From Thermoanaerobacter wiegelii Rt8.B1 (GTDB lineage: Bacteria > Bacillota > Thermoanaerobacteria > Thermoanaerobacterales > Thermoanaerobacteraceae), in the NCBI RefSeq assembly GCF_000147695.2, contig NC_015958.1, forward strand, positions 1,342,501 to 1,406,500: a DNA stretch of 64,000 bases. The letters run 5' to 3'. Position 1 is the first letter of the stretch, and every line of letters begins with the position of its first letter. Below, piece by piece: positions 19,819 through 28,996 of the stretch. A program made the position numbers and the translations under genes. The notes below the pieces were generated by a model that ran no database searches, was not told the origin of the DNA, and saw only the letters and a list, made by a program, of their open reading frames with translations.

Positions 19819-20142
19819 TTATTCACCTCCATAATTTTCCTCCTTTGCAGCATCTAATAATACATTTGCTAATCCTTCATCTGTAATACCAATTACCCCG
19901 ACCATTTCTCTTCCTATAGCTTTTGCCAATAACTCTTTTGTGGAATATACAATGTACGGGACTTTATTTCGTTCACACATTGTAGCAAACTTTTTAAAAG
20001 TATTCTTTGACACGTCGGTAGCCAATACAACTAAAAAAACTTTCTTAAGTTTAAGGTATTTATCCACACTATAATTACCAGAGACAAGTTTACCCGCTTT
20101 TTTACTTATTCCGAGCATAGAATGAAATCTGTCATTCTTCAT
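19819..20142 (-). CDS. ylxQ: L7Ae-family RNA-binding protein YlxQ
   Basis: A 107-aa L7Ae/L30e-fold protein, expected to bind kink-turn RNA. Supporting segments are [18 protein letters not shown] at the start, [11 protein letters not shown] and [17 protein letters not shown]. The exact target is not known. It overlaps ylxR by 11 bases, and its last codons contain the infB ribosome binding site, so expression is coupled through nusA-ylxR-ylxQ-infB. Confidence 0.92.
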   Translation of the reverse strand: MKNDRFHSMLGISKKAGKLVSGNYSVDKYLKLKKVFLVVLATDVSKNTFKKFATMCERNKVPYIVYSTKELLAKAIGREMVGVIGITDEGLANVLLDAAKEENYGGE

Positions 20143-20404
20143 CCTCTATCTCCCTCTTTAATTGTTCGTAAATTTCATCAGAGATCGGTACTTCTAACGC
20201 TTTTTCTAACCTTTTGTTTTTAAAAGCTTTTTCAAGACAATTTATATCTTTGCAAATATAACAACCTCTTCCCGGCACTTTACCTGTTAAATCCACCTGT
20301 ACAACTGAATCTTTCGCTCGTCTTACAATGCGTATTAATTCCTTTTTTGGTTTCATCTGCTGACAGCCTAAGCACATTCTCATTGGAACCTTTTTGGTCT
20401 TCAT
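20132..20404 (-). CDS. ylxR: YlxR family RNA-binding/regulatory protein
   Basis: A 90-aa DUF448 protein between nusA and ylxQ. The family pattern is clear: MRMCLGCQQMKPKKELIRIVR, then PGRGCYIC. Structures in other species suggest nucleic-acid binding, and YlxR (RnpM) has been reported to affect RNase P and transcription in some Firmicutes. The paired cysteines may be structural. It overlaps the following ylxQ. Confidence 0.92.
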   Translation of the reverse strand: MKTKKVPMRMCLGCQQMKPKKELIRIVRRAKDSVVQVDLTGKVPGRGCYICKDINCLEKAFKNKRLEKALEVPISDEIYEQLKREIEDEE

Positions 20405-20417
20405 CTTTTCACCTCAC

Positions 20418-21458
20418 TTAACTTTTTACCATTGATTCGCTTTTTATGTCTATTTTCCAACCGGTGAGCTTTGCCGCCAGCCTCGCATTTTGTCCTTCTT
20501 TTCCAATTGCTAAAGACAATTGATAATCAGGTACAATTACTCTTGCTACTTTTTCTTTTTCATCTAAAATTTCTATACTCAAAGCCTTTGCTGGACTTAA
20601 AGCGTTCATTATAAATTCTTGAGGTTTTGAACTCCACTTGACTATATCTATTTTTTCTCCTTTTAGTTCATTGACAACAGCTTGTACTCTTGCACCTTTA
20701 TATCCAACACAAGCTCCTACAGGGTCCACATTTTCATCCCTGCTAAAAACCGCCATTTTTGTCCGTGAACCAGCCTCTCGGGCAATGCTCCGTATTTCCA
20801 CTATCCCTTGTTGAATTTCTGGGGATTCCAATTCAAACAATCTTTTTACAAGTCCTGGATGAGAACGAGAAATTAAAATCTGAGGTCCTTTAGTAGTCTT
20901 TTTTACTTCTACAATATATACTTTAACTCTGTCTCCCGGTGCAAAAGTTTCCCCCGGGATTTGTTCTGATGGGCCTAATATAGCCTCTACTCTTCCTAAA
21001 TTAATTAACACATTTTTTTTGTCAACCCTAGTTACAATACCTGTTACTACTTCTGTTTCTTTGGCTAAAAACTCTTCATAAATTACATTTCTTTCAGCTT
21101 CTCTAATCCTTTGAATCACAACTTGTTTTGCGTTTTGTGCTGCAATTCTGCCAAAGTTTTTAGGAGTTACTTCTATATCAACTATATCTCCTATCTGATA
21201 TTTTTTATTTATTTTTCTCGCTTCTTCTAAACTTATTTCTAGTAGGTCATTGTAGACTTCTTCTACTACCGTTTTTTGTGCATAAACTTTAACATCTCCT
21301 GTTTCTCTATCCATGACAATTTTAACGTTTTGAGAAGTTCCATAATTTTTCTTGTAAGCAGAAACTAAAGCAGCTTCTATTGCTTCAAACATTGTATCTT
21401 TTGGGATACCTTTTTCCTCACAGATAGAATTTAAAGCTTCTATGAATTCTGCGTTCAT
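20418..21458 (-). CDS. nusA: Transcription termination/antitermination protein NusA
   Basis: NusA binds RNA polymerase and nascent RNA and promotes pausing and hairpin-dependent termination. The N-terminal polymerase-binding domain begins MNAEFIEALNSICEEKGIP, an S1 domain follows (GIVTRVDKKNVLINLG), then two KH domains, with DPVGACVGYKGARVQ and IVPDYQLSLAIGKEGQNARLAA. The 346-aa length is the Gram-positive form without the E. coli acidic repeats. The leader of this operon carries a hairpin that may be a NusA-responsive attenuator. Confidence 0.97.
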   Translation of the reverse strand: MNAEFIEALNSICEEKGIPKDTMFEAIEAALVSAYKKNYGTSQNVKIVMDRETGDVKVYAQKTVVEEVYNDLLEISLEEARKINKKYQIGDIVDIEVTPKNFGRIAAQNAKQVVIQRIREAERNVIYEEFLAKETEVVTGIVTRVDKKNVLINLGRVEAILGPSEQIPGETFAPGDRVKVYIVEVKKTTKGPQILISRSHPGLVKRLFELESPEIQQGIVEIRSIAREAGSRTKMAVFSRDENVDPVGACVGYKGARVQAVVNELKGEKIDIVKWSSKPQEFIMNALSPAKALSIEILDEKEKVARVIVPDYQLSLAIGKEGQNARLAAKLTGWKIDIKSESMVKS

Positions 21459-21479
21459 TATTATTCTCCCTCCTTAATT

Positions 21480-21935
21480 TTAAAACTTTATTACTGGTTT
21501 AACAAGACTTACATTCTTCATATCAAATTCCTTTCTTTCTCCATTATAGAGAATAATTATTTTATCACCAGTAAACTCTATAAGTTCACCTTCAAACTTT
21601 TTTCTCTTATCAATAGGGGCATATAGGGAGATTTCTATTTCTTTTCCGATATTTCTTTCAAAATCTCGAGGCTTCTTAAGAGGTCTATCGAGACCTGGAG
21701 AAGATACTTCTAAAATATAACTGTGTTCTATTGGGTCTACTTCATCTAATCTATCGCTTAAATACTCGCTAACCAATTGACAATCATCTAAAGTAATACC
21801 TCCTTCTTTATCTATATAGACTCTCAAATACCAGTGGCTTCCTTCCTTTTTGTATTCTACATCTACCAGTTCAAAATTATTTTTTTCTAAAACAGGCATT
21901 ACTAAATCCTTTGCAATCTGTTCTATTTTGGACAT
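21480..21935 (-). CDS. rimP: Ribosome maturation factor RimP
   Basis: RimP assists 30S assembly, before S12 incorporation. The protein is 151 aa with family segments VDVEYKKEGSHWYLRVYIDK, GITLDDCQLVSEYLS and SYILEVSSPGLDRPLK, then a C-terminal SH3-like domain. It is the first gene of the rimP-nusA-infB operon, with AGGAGGAG upstream and a promoter plus a hairpin leader in the 125-bp gap after polC. Confidence 0.96.
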   Translation of the reverse strand: MSKIEQIAKDLVMPVLEKNNFELVDVEYKKEGSHWYLRVYIDKEGGITLDDCQLVSEYLSDRLDEVDPIEHSYILEVSSPGLDRPLKKPRDFERNIGKEIEISLYAPIDKRKKFEGELIEFTGDKIIILYNGERKEFDMKNVSLVKPVIKF

Positions 21936-21978
21936 ATCCTTCTCCTCCTAAAACTTTTTATTTCTCATTATATAAACT

Positions 21979-22002
21979 AAAGAGTGGGAAAACCCACTCT
22001 TT
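21979..22002 (-). promoter_or_regulatory. Terminator-like attenuator hairpin in the rimP-nusA leader
   Basis: A perfect 10-bp stem AAAGAGTGGG/CCCACTCTTT with a TTTT loop, followed by an interrupted, weak T-tract (AGTTTATAT). It is downstream of the predicted promoter and 43 bp before the rimP ATG. It could also serve as the polC terminator. Weak U-tracts are what NusA-dependent terminators have, and NusA autoregulation of this operon is known in Bacillus. Confidence 0.6.
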
Positions 22003-22029
22003 GTGCAAAAAATCTATGTTGACATAACA

Positions 22030-22058
22030 ATTATAGCATACACCTTTTACCAACGCAA
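22030..22058 (-). promoter_or_regulatory. Promoter of the rimP-nusA-infB operon
   Basis: TTGCGT (22058-22053), a 17-bp spacer and a perfect TATAAT (22035-22030) on the minus strand, immediately after the polC stop codon. Confidence 0.6.
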
Positions 22059-22060
22059 CA

Positions 22061-25000
22061 CTAAAATAAACTTAATTGATTAGATTCTGGCAAATCGGTT
22101 AAACAGCCATACTGTTTTAATATTTCTATAACTGTTTTACTGACCTTTGTTCTGTTTCTAAAATCTTCAACAGATAGAAATTTGCCATTTTCTCTTTCTT
22201 GTGCAATTGTTTTGGCTGCTTGTATTCCTACTCCCTCTAAAGAATTAAGAGGTGGTAGCAATCCTTCTTCAGTAATCAAAAATTTGACTGCATCAGATTT
22301 ATATAAGTCTACATTTATAAACTTAAATCCTCTTAGGTACATCTCTAAAGCTACTTCTAATACTGTTAAAAGGCTTTTTTCTTTAGGACTAGCATTATTT
22401 CCTTTCGCTTCTATCTCTTTTATAGCATTTTTTATGCTGTCTTTCCCTTTTAATACAATGTCTAAATTAAAGTCATCTGCTCTAACAGTAAAGTAAGTAG
22501 CATAAAAGGCTTCTGGATAATGAACTTTAAAATATGCAATTCGAAATGCCATTATTACGTATGCCACGGCATGGGCCTTAGGAAACATATATTTTATTTT
22601 TTGACAAGACTCAATAAACCAATTGGGAACACCGTGTTTTTTCATTTCTTCTATTTCTTCTGGTGCCACACCTTTGCCCTTTCTTACATTTTCCATTATT
22701 TTGAAAGACAATTTTTTGTCCATGCCTTTGCTTATCAAATAAAGCATTATGTCATCTCTTGTAGATATTACTTCTTTTAACGTAGCTATTCCTTCTCTTA
22801 TTATATCCTGAGCATTGTTAAGCCATACATCAGTGCCGTGAGAAAGTCCGCTTATGCGTACTAGTTCTGCAAAAGTAGTAGGATGAGTGTCAATAAGCAT
22901 CTGTCTTACAAACTTTGTTCCAAACTCGGGTAATCCTAAAGTACCCACAGGAGTATTTAGCTCTTCAGGATCTATTCCCAATGCTTCTACGCTGGTAAAT
23001 AAACTCATAGTTTTTTTATCATCTAAAGGAATCTCCCTTGCATTAACGCCGGTTAAATCTTCAAGCATTCTGATAACTGTAGGGTCATCATGCCCTAAAA
23101 TATCCAGTTTTAAAAGCCTTCCGCTTATTGAATGATAGTCAAAATGAGTTGTTATAACATCAGTGTCTTCGGCATCAGCAGGATGCTGTATTGGAGTAAA
23201 GTCATAAATGCTCTTGTCCTTTGGCACTACCATTATTCCACCTGGATGTTGCCCTGTAGTTCTTTTTACCCCTGTACAGCCTATAGTGAGTCTTTTGATT
23301 TCTGATTTATGAACTATTAAATTGCGTTCTTCAAAATATTTTTTTACATATCCATAAGCAGTTTTATCTGCTAAAGTTCCAATAGTACCTGCTCTAAAAA
23401 CATGACCTTTTCCGAAAAGTTCTTCTGTATACTTATGAGCAATAGGTTGATATTCCCCAGAAAAATTAAGGTCTATATCTGGTTCTTTGTCCCCTTCAAA
23501 ACCTAAAAACACTTCAAAGGGTATATCGAAACCATCTTTTTTCATCAAAGTGCCACAGTCAGGACAAGTCTTATCCGGCATGTCCACACCACAACCATAG
23601 CTTCCATCAGTTATAAACTCGGAATACTTACAATTTGGACAAACATAATGAGGGGGTAAGGGATTTACTTCTGTTATTCCGCTCATAGTAGCCACTAAAG
23701 AAGAACCTACAGAACCTCTAGAACCAACCAAATACCCATCTTTTAAAGACTTCGACACTAATTTTTGAGCTATAATATACATAACTGCATATCCATTGTT
23801 AATTATAGAATTTAATTCTCTATCCAAGCGATTTTGTACTATTTCCGGCAAGGGGTCGCCGTATATTTCATGAGCCTTATCTAAAGTAAGCTTTCTTAAT
23901 TCCTCTTCAGCTCCTTCTATCACGGGAGGGAATGTTCCATCTGGTATGGGTTTTACTTCTTCTACAAGGTCAGCAATTTTATTAGGGTTATCAATTACAA
24001 TCTCTTTCGCTACTTCTTCTCCTAAATATTCAAATTCTTTTAGCATCTCATCAGTTGTTTTAAAATACAAAGGTGGTTGCCTATCTGCATCCTTATATCC
24101 TTTTCCTGCCATTAAAATTTTTCTGTATATATTATCCCATGGATCTAAAAAGTGTACATCTCCTGTTGCTACTACTAATTTATTGTATTTTTTACCTAAA
24201 AGGTAAATTTTTCGATTAATTTCTCTTAATTCTTCTACGCTTTTTACTTCTCCTTTTTCAATTAAAAACTCATTATTTCCAACAGGCTGTACTTCTAAAT
24301 AATCGTAAAAAGAAATAATATTCTCTAGTTTCTTTTCTTCTAAGTTAGATACAATCGCCCTAAAAACTTCCCCTTGTTCGCACGCAGAACCAATGATAAG
24401 GCCTTCTCTCATACTAATAAGTAAACTTTTGGGAATACGAGGTGTTCTATGGAAATATTCTAAATTTGATTTAGAGATTATTTCGTATAAATTTCTCAAT
24501 CCTTTTTGGTCTTTTACCAAAATTGTAACATGATAGACAGGAAGTTTACGTATGTCAACTTCACTTTCCCTTAATATGGCATTTATATCTTTTACTTTTT
24601 TTACTCCTAATTCTTTTAACCTATCAATAGTTTTTATAAATATTTCAGCTGTAGCTCTAGCATCGTCTACTGCTCTGTGGTGATGTTCCAATTTTACCTG
24701 CAAGTGTTCAGACAGTGTATCTAGTTTGTAATTTTTCAAATCTTTATATAAATGCCTACTTAGTTCTAAGGTATCTAAAACCGCATTGTTTACATTTAAA
24801 TTAAATTTTTTAGCTTTAGATTTTATAAAAGACACATCAAAATTTGCATTATGAGCCACTAAAACACTGTTAGAAGAAAATTCCAAAAAATTAGGTAATA
24901 TTTCTTCTATAGAAGGAGCATCTTTAACTATAGATTCGTCAATTCCAGTAAGTTTTGTTATAAAAGAAGAAATAGGAATTTTAGGATTAACAAAAGTTTC

Positions 25001-26284
25001 AAAGGTATCTATTATTTTACCTTCTTTTATTTTCACTGCACCAATTTCAATTATTTCATCATTTATATTGGAAAGACCCGTCGTTTCTATATCAAAAACA
25101 GTAAATTCATCTTCTAAGGTGGCTTCTGTATCTCCTGTTACAATAGGTACACCATCATCCACTAAATAGCCTTCTACCCCGTATATGACTTTTACGCCGT
25201 ATTTATAAGATGCTTCCATTGCTTCTGGAAATGCCTGTACAACTGCATGGTCTGTTATAGCAATGGCTTTGTGCCCCCATTTTGCTGCTCTTTTAATAAC
25301 TTCTGTTGCAGAGGCCACTGCATCCATACTGCTCATTTGAGTATGTAAGTGAAGTTCCACTCTTTTTTCTTCACTTAAATCTTTTCTTTCTTTTGGAGAT
25401 ATCAACTGCAGGTCTTTTAAACTTATTACCAAGTCTCCTTCATATTTATCGTAGAAAACTTTCCCTCTTAATTTTACAAAACTGCCTACTTGGATATTCT
25501 CTTTTAAAGAATTATACTTTTCCTCAGTTAAAAAGGCTTTTACAAGGATTGATGAAGTATAATCAGTTATATCAAAAGTCATTAAAATTTTGGACTTTAA
25601 TTCCTTAAATTCGAGAGAAAAGATTTCACCTTCAATTATTGCTTCTTCTGTTTCTGCAGTAATATTTTTAATGGATATCGCTTCAGCTTTTATTTCTTTT
25701 CCTAAAAGTACTTGGAAATCTTCTTTATCCTCCATTTTTTCTGTTGTTTTGCCGGTTTCTTGCTTCTGCCCGCTTTTAGTGATTTCTTCAATAACTTTTA
25801 TATCTTCTTCCATTATTATTTTTCCCATTGTATCTTCAAACTCTTCTAAAAGGACTACATTTATTTCTGCTTCAAACCCATATTTATCCTTTAGAAATTT
25901 TTTAAGAACAAAATCAATGTTATTGCTTTTTATAAATTGATAGACTATTTCATTGGGAGCTTTAATTATTATCTTTTGATTCTCTGTTACTACATCACAG
26001 GTTTTTAAAAAACTAAGAGAAGCAGGGTATTCTTCACTTAGTTTTAAGATTATTTCCTCAAAATTGTCTAATATGTCCTGAAGACTATTAAATTTTTTCT
26101 CCTGTTCTACTACGACTTCTACTTCTTTAATTAAAGGAAATTTATTAAACAAAAAATCCTGGAATTTTCTTATCTGAGAATTTATGTTATTATTGGGAGA
26201 TACGCTTACAATTAATTTTCTCTCTTTTTTTAACAGTTTTACTTTTTTTATTTCAAATTCCTGCGGAAAAGATGCTGGAATCAT
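22061..26284 (-). CDS. polC: DNA polymerase III PolC (Gram-positive type)
   Basis: PolC is the replicative DNA polymerase of low-GC Gram-positives. In order: an N-terminal tau-binding-like region, an OB domain (about 210-320), a PHP domain beginning ELHLHTQMSSMDA that is interrupted by a DEDDh proofreading exonuclease (FTVFDIETTGL), then the polymerase with a zinc-binding stretch of paired cysteines (CPNC ... CPDC), catalytic DPDIDLNFSG and a C-terminal QLSLF sliding-clamp tail. Start ATG 26284; the TTG just before it lies against the ribosome binding site. 1407 aa, full length. Confidence 0.98.
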   Translation of the reverse strand: MIPASFPQEFEIKKVKLLKKERKLIVSVSPNNNINSQIRKFQDFLFNKFPLIKEVEVVVEQEKKFNSLQDILDNFEEIILKLSEEYPASLSFLKTCDVVTENQKIIIKAPNEIVYQFIKSNNIDFVLKKFLKDKYGFEAEINVVLLEEFEDTMGKIIMEEDIKVIEEITKSGQKQETGKTTEKMEDKEDFQVLLGKEIKAEAISIKNITAETEEAIIEGEIFSLEFKELKSKILMTFDITDYTSSILVKAFLTEEKYNSLKENIQVGSFVKLRGKVFYDKYEGDLVISLKDLQLISPKERKDLSEEKRVELHLHTQMSSMDAVASATEVIKRAAKWGHKAIAITDHAVVQAFPEAMEASYKYGVKVIYGVEGYLVDDGVPIVTGDTEATLEDEFTVFDIETTGLSNINDEIIEIGAVKIKEGKIIDTFETFVNPKIPISSFITKLTGIDESIVKDAPSIEEILPNFLEFSSNSVLVAHNANFDVSFIKSKAKKFNLNVNNAVLDTLELSRHLYKDLKNYKLDTLSEHLQVKLEHHHRAVDDARATAEIFIKTIDRLKELGVKKVKDINAILRESEVDIRKLPVYHVTILVKDQKGLRNLYEIISKSNLEYFHRTPRIPKSLLISMREGLIIGSACEQGEVFRAIVSNLEEKKLENIISFYDYLEVQPVGNNEFLIEKGEVKSVEELREINRKIYLLGKKYNKLVVATGDVHFLDPWDNIYRKILMAGKGYKDADRQPPLYFKTTDEMLKEFEYLGEEVAKEIVIDNPNKIADLVEEVKPIPDGTFPPVIEGAEEELRKLTLDKAHEIYGDPLPEIVQNRLDRELNSIINNGYAVMYIIAQKLVSKSLKDGYLVGSRGSVGSSLVATMSGITEVNPLPPHYVCPNCKYSEFITDGSYGCGVDMPDKTCPDCGTLMKKDGFDIPFEVFLGFEGDKEPDIDLNFSGEYQPIAHKYTEELFGKGHVFRAGTIGTLADKTAYGYVKKYFEERNLIVHKSEIKRLTIGCTGVKRTTGQHPGGIMVVPKDKSIYDFTPIQHPADAEDTDVITTHFDYHSISGRLLKLDILGHDDPTVIRMLEDLTGVNAREIPLDDKKTMSLFTSVEALGIDPEELNTPVGTLGLPEFGTKFVRQMLIDTHPTTFAELVRISGLSHGTDVWLNNAQDIIREGIATLKEVISTRDDIMLYLISKGMDKKLSFKIMENVRKGKGVAPEEIEEMKKHGVPNWFIESCQKIKYMFPKAHAVAYVIMAFRIAYFKVHYPEAFYATYFTVRADDFNLDIVLKGKDSIKNAIKEIEAKGNNASPKEKSLLTVLEVALEMYLRGFKFINVDLYKSDAVKFLITEEGLLPPLNSLEGVGIQAAKTIAQERENGKFLSVEDFRNRTKVSKTVIEILKQYGCLTDLPESNQLSLF

Positions 26285-26297
26285 CAAATCCCTCTTT

Positions 26298-26918
26298 CTA
26301 AATCCACATTTTTAAAATATCAAAATACATTTTTAATCGCGCATAAAATCCTCTAATTAATCCCAGCTTTTCTTCTTTCATGACATGACTCATATTCTCA
26401 AGAGGCACATTTACCACTCTTAACTTATTCTTTTCAGCATGTCTATTTAAAGCAATTTCTACTCCGAATCTACTGATTTCCATCTCTTCAATGTTTTCTA
26501 AAAACTGCCTTTTTATTGCCCTTTGGCCTGACAAAAAAGGTGCTATTTTTTGCGCAAAATCTGTAGATTTTCTTCCACCAGAAAAAATTCCAATTGTCAT
26601 ATCTGCTTCATTTTTTAATACAGGAGATACAAGATTAAAAAAATGTTTCTCAGTAAGTCCAATTAAATCGGCATCTAACATAACGATAATATCACCTTTA
26701 GAATTATCTATTCCTGCTTTTAACGCTTTTCCTTTCCCTTGATTTTTTTCTAAATCAACAAGTTTTACATTGTATTTTAGAGCTTGTTCTTTAGTGTCAT
26801 CTGTAGAACCATCATTTACAACTATGATTTCATCAATCAGGTCTATTGTTTCTAAGACTGACAAAACTCTCCCAATATTTTTTTCTTCATTAAAAGCTGG
26901 GATTACCACAGAAATCAT
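26298..26918 (-). CDS. Family 2 glycosyltransferase (DPM1-like)
   Basis: A 206-aa single-domain GT-A transferase. It opens ISVVIPAFNEEKNIG, followed by VVNDGSTDDT and the DxD metal motif DAD in IVMLDADLIG. A conserved NQGKGKAL segment is present. There is no clear transmembrane tail, so it probably uses a nucleotide sugar at the membrane surface; the acceptor is unknown. It sits between ispG and polC, sharing one base with ispG, an insertion not seen in the Bacillus version of this cluster. Confidence 0.85.
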   Translation of the reverse strand: MISVVIPAFNEEKNIGRVLSVLETIDLIDEIIVVNDGSTDDTKEQALKYNVKLVDLEKNQGKGKALKAGIDNSKGDIIVMLDADLIGLTEKHFFNLVSPVLKNEADMTIGIFSGGRKSTDFAQKIAPFLSGQRAIKRQFLENIEEMEISRFGVEIALNRHAEKNKLRVVNVPLENMSHVMKEEKLGLIRGFYARLKMYFDILKMWI

Positions 26919-27979
26919 TAAGAATCCTCCTCAAGTAATTTTTCAATTTCTTTCATCAATTCTTCTATTAATTCTTCTTCTTTAACTTTTTTATAAACCT
27001 TTCCTTTTTTAAAAATAACTCCTTCTCTATCTCCTCCTGCTATGCCTATATCAGCTTCTTTCGCTTCCCCTGGTCCATTTACAACGCATCCCATAACAGC
27101 AACTTTTAAGGGCTTTTTAATATTCGTCGTCCTTTTTTCTACTTCTTCTGCTAACTTTATCAAGTCAATTTTTGCTCTGCCGCAGGTAGGGCAGGAAATA
27201 ATTTCGACTCCTTCTTTTAAAAGACCTAAAGAGCGTAAAATATGTCTTCCTACTCTCACCTCATGGACTGGATCACCTGTTAGAGAAACTCGTATTGTGT
27301 CTCCTATTCCTAAATAAAGCAATGTTCCTATTCCTATAGCAGATTTTATAGTGCCAGCTTCAATGGTGCCTGCCTCTGTTATGCCTACGTGCAATGGATA
27401 GTCTACTTTTGAAGAAGCGAGTTTATAAGCCTCTATAGTAAGGGGTACATTTGTAGTTTTAAGCGAAATAACTATATCATAAAAGCCTAACTTTTCTAAA
27501 ATTAAAACATTTTTTAAAGCGCTTTCTACAACTGCTTCGGCGGTTACTCCCTTGTATTTGCTTAATATTTCTTTCTCCAAAGACCCGGAATTTACCCCTA
27601 TTCTAATAGGAATGCCTCTTTCCTTTGCTATTTCTACCACTTTCTTGATATTTTCTTTTTTTCCTATGTTTCCAGGATTAATTCTTATCTTGTCTGCTCC
27701 ATTTTCAATCGATTTTATTGCAAGGCGATAATCAAAATGAATATCTGCTACCAAAGGAATATTTATATTTTTCTTTATTTCTTTTATTGCTTCAGCTGCT
27801 TCCATATCCGGAACAGCAACTCTTATAATATCACAGCCTTCAGCTTCTAGTCTTTTTATCTGCTCTATTGTTTTTTCAATATCGTGGGTATCCGTGTTAG
27901 TCATAGACTGAACTAAAATTGGATTATTTCCTCCAATTTTTTTATTGCCTATTTTGACTTCGCGAGTAATTTTTCTCAT
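26918..27979 (-). CDS. ispG: 4-hydroxy-3-methylbut-2-en-1-yl diphosphate synthase IspG
   Basis: IspG is the [4Fe-4S] enzyme that turns MEcPP into HMBPP in the non-mevalonate isoprenoid pathway. The TIM barrel is marked by [12 protein letters not shown] and [11 protein letters not shown]. Cluster cysteines are in ISCPTCGR and [18 protein letters not shown] 27979 is preferred (353 aa) because AAAGGTG then lies at proper distance; an in-frame GTG at 27988 is part of that site. It is next to dxr and rseP, so two steps of the same pathway are in one operon. Confidence 0.96.
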   Translation of the reverse strand: MRKITREVKIGNKKIGGNNPILVQSMTNTDTHDIEKTIEQIKRLEAEGCDIIRVAVPDMEAAEAIKEIKKNINIPLVADIHFDYRLAIKSIENGADKIRINPGNIGKKENIKKVVEIAKERGIPIRIGVNSGSLEKEILSKYKGVTAEAVVESALKNVLILEKLGFYDIVISLKTTNVPLTIEAYKLASSKVDYPLHVGITEAGTIEAGTIKSAIGIGTLLYLGIGDTIRVSLTGDPVHEVRVGRHILRSLGLLKEGVEIISCPTCGRAKIDLIKLAEEVEKRTTNIKKPLKVAVMGCVVNGPGEAKEADIGIAGGDREGVIFKKGKVYKKVKEEELIEELMKEIEKLLEEDS

Positions 27980-27991
27980 TTTTATCACCTT

Positions 27992-28990
27992 TTAAAAAAT
28001 GCGTAGAATATCCCTATAGGTTGCAAAAATCAACAAAGCAATCAACAGTAAAAAACCTAAATAATGAATATAGCCTTCTTTTTCAGGTGGCAAGGGTTTA
28101 CCTCTTACTGCTTCTGCTAACACAAACAAAATCCTTCCACCGTCTAAAGCCGGTAGTGGCAATAGATTAAAAAGGCCTAAATTTACGCTTATAAGAGCGG
28201 AAAAAGCTAGTAAATTTATAACACCTGTTTTAGCGACTGTTCCAACAGCTTGAACAATTCCCACAGGTCCCATAATATCATTGACAGAGACTTTTCCGGT
28301 TACTAACATTACAAGAGACAAAATAATAAGTTTCGAAAAATATATTGTCTGATTGATGGCAGTTTTAAAGGCAAGAGAGATAGAACGCTCATAGTCTGGA
28401 ACAATTCCTATCATTACCTTTGAAGCGTTTTTATCAAAAATTGGTTTTACTTGTTTTTGTAAAATTTGATTTCCCCTTTGAATTTCAATTGTCAATACTC
28501 GCTCTCCATTAGAACTTATGGCTTTCTCTAACTCCTCCCATGTATTTATCTTTGTATTATTTACCATTACAATTTTGTCCCCCGGCAAAATTCCTGCTTT
28601 TTCAGCGGGATAGCCTTCCATTACGGATTTTACCTGTGGTATCGGACTTCCTATATTAAAAAATACAATAAAAAGCAATAAAAAAGCTAATAATATATTC
28701 ATTAAAGGACCTGCAGCAAAGACAGCTAACCTTACAGGCCAAGGCTTATTTACTATAGCCCGCGGGTCATTAGATTTTTCATCTTCACCTTCTAAAGCAA
28801 CATAACCACCGAATAGCAATGCTCTAAAAGAATACTCTGTTTCTCCGTATTTCTTTTTAAAAAGTCGTGGACCAAAGCCAATAGAAAATTCATTTACTCT
28901 AGCTCCAGAAAGTTTTGCAACGATAAAATGTCCAAATTCGTGAAACATTACTAAAACGCTTAAAACAATTATACTTATCAATATTGTCAA
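27992..28990 (-). CDS. rseP: Site-2 metalloprotease RseP
   Basis: A membrane-embedded M50 zinc protease (RasP/YluC type) that cleaves anti-sigma factors, signal-peptide remnants and other membrane substrates. The HEFGH zinc motif is in the first transmembrane helix (about 17-21), a PDZ domain occupies about 115-195, and the third ligand is in LPALDGGRI near the C-terminus. At 332 aa it is complete. It is located between dxr and ispG, as in many Firmicutes. Confidence 0.95.
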   Translation of the reverse strand: MTILISIIVLSVLVMFHEFGHFIVAKLSGARVNEFSIGFGPRLFKKKYGETEYSFRALLFGGYVALEGEDEKSNDPRAIVNKPWPVRLAVFAAGPLMNILLAFLLLFIVFFNIGSPIPQVKSVMEGYPAEKAGILPGDKIVMVNNTKINTWEELEKAISSNGERVLTIEIQRGNQILQKQVKPIFDKNASKVMIGIVPDYERSISLAFKTAINQTIYFSKLIILSLVMLVTGKVSVNDIMGPVGIVQAVGTVAKTGVINLLAFSALISVNLGLFNLLPLPALDGGRILFVLAEAVRGKPLPPEKEGYIHYLGFLLLIALLIFATYRDILRIF

Positions 28991-28996
28991 AATGTA

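Noticed and set aside
22003..22029. TTGACA at 22018-22023 on the plus strand as a promoter
   Set aside because: No -10 at proper distance and it would read into the end of polC antisense; the minus-strand TATAAT promoter explains the region better.
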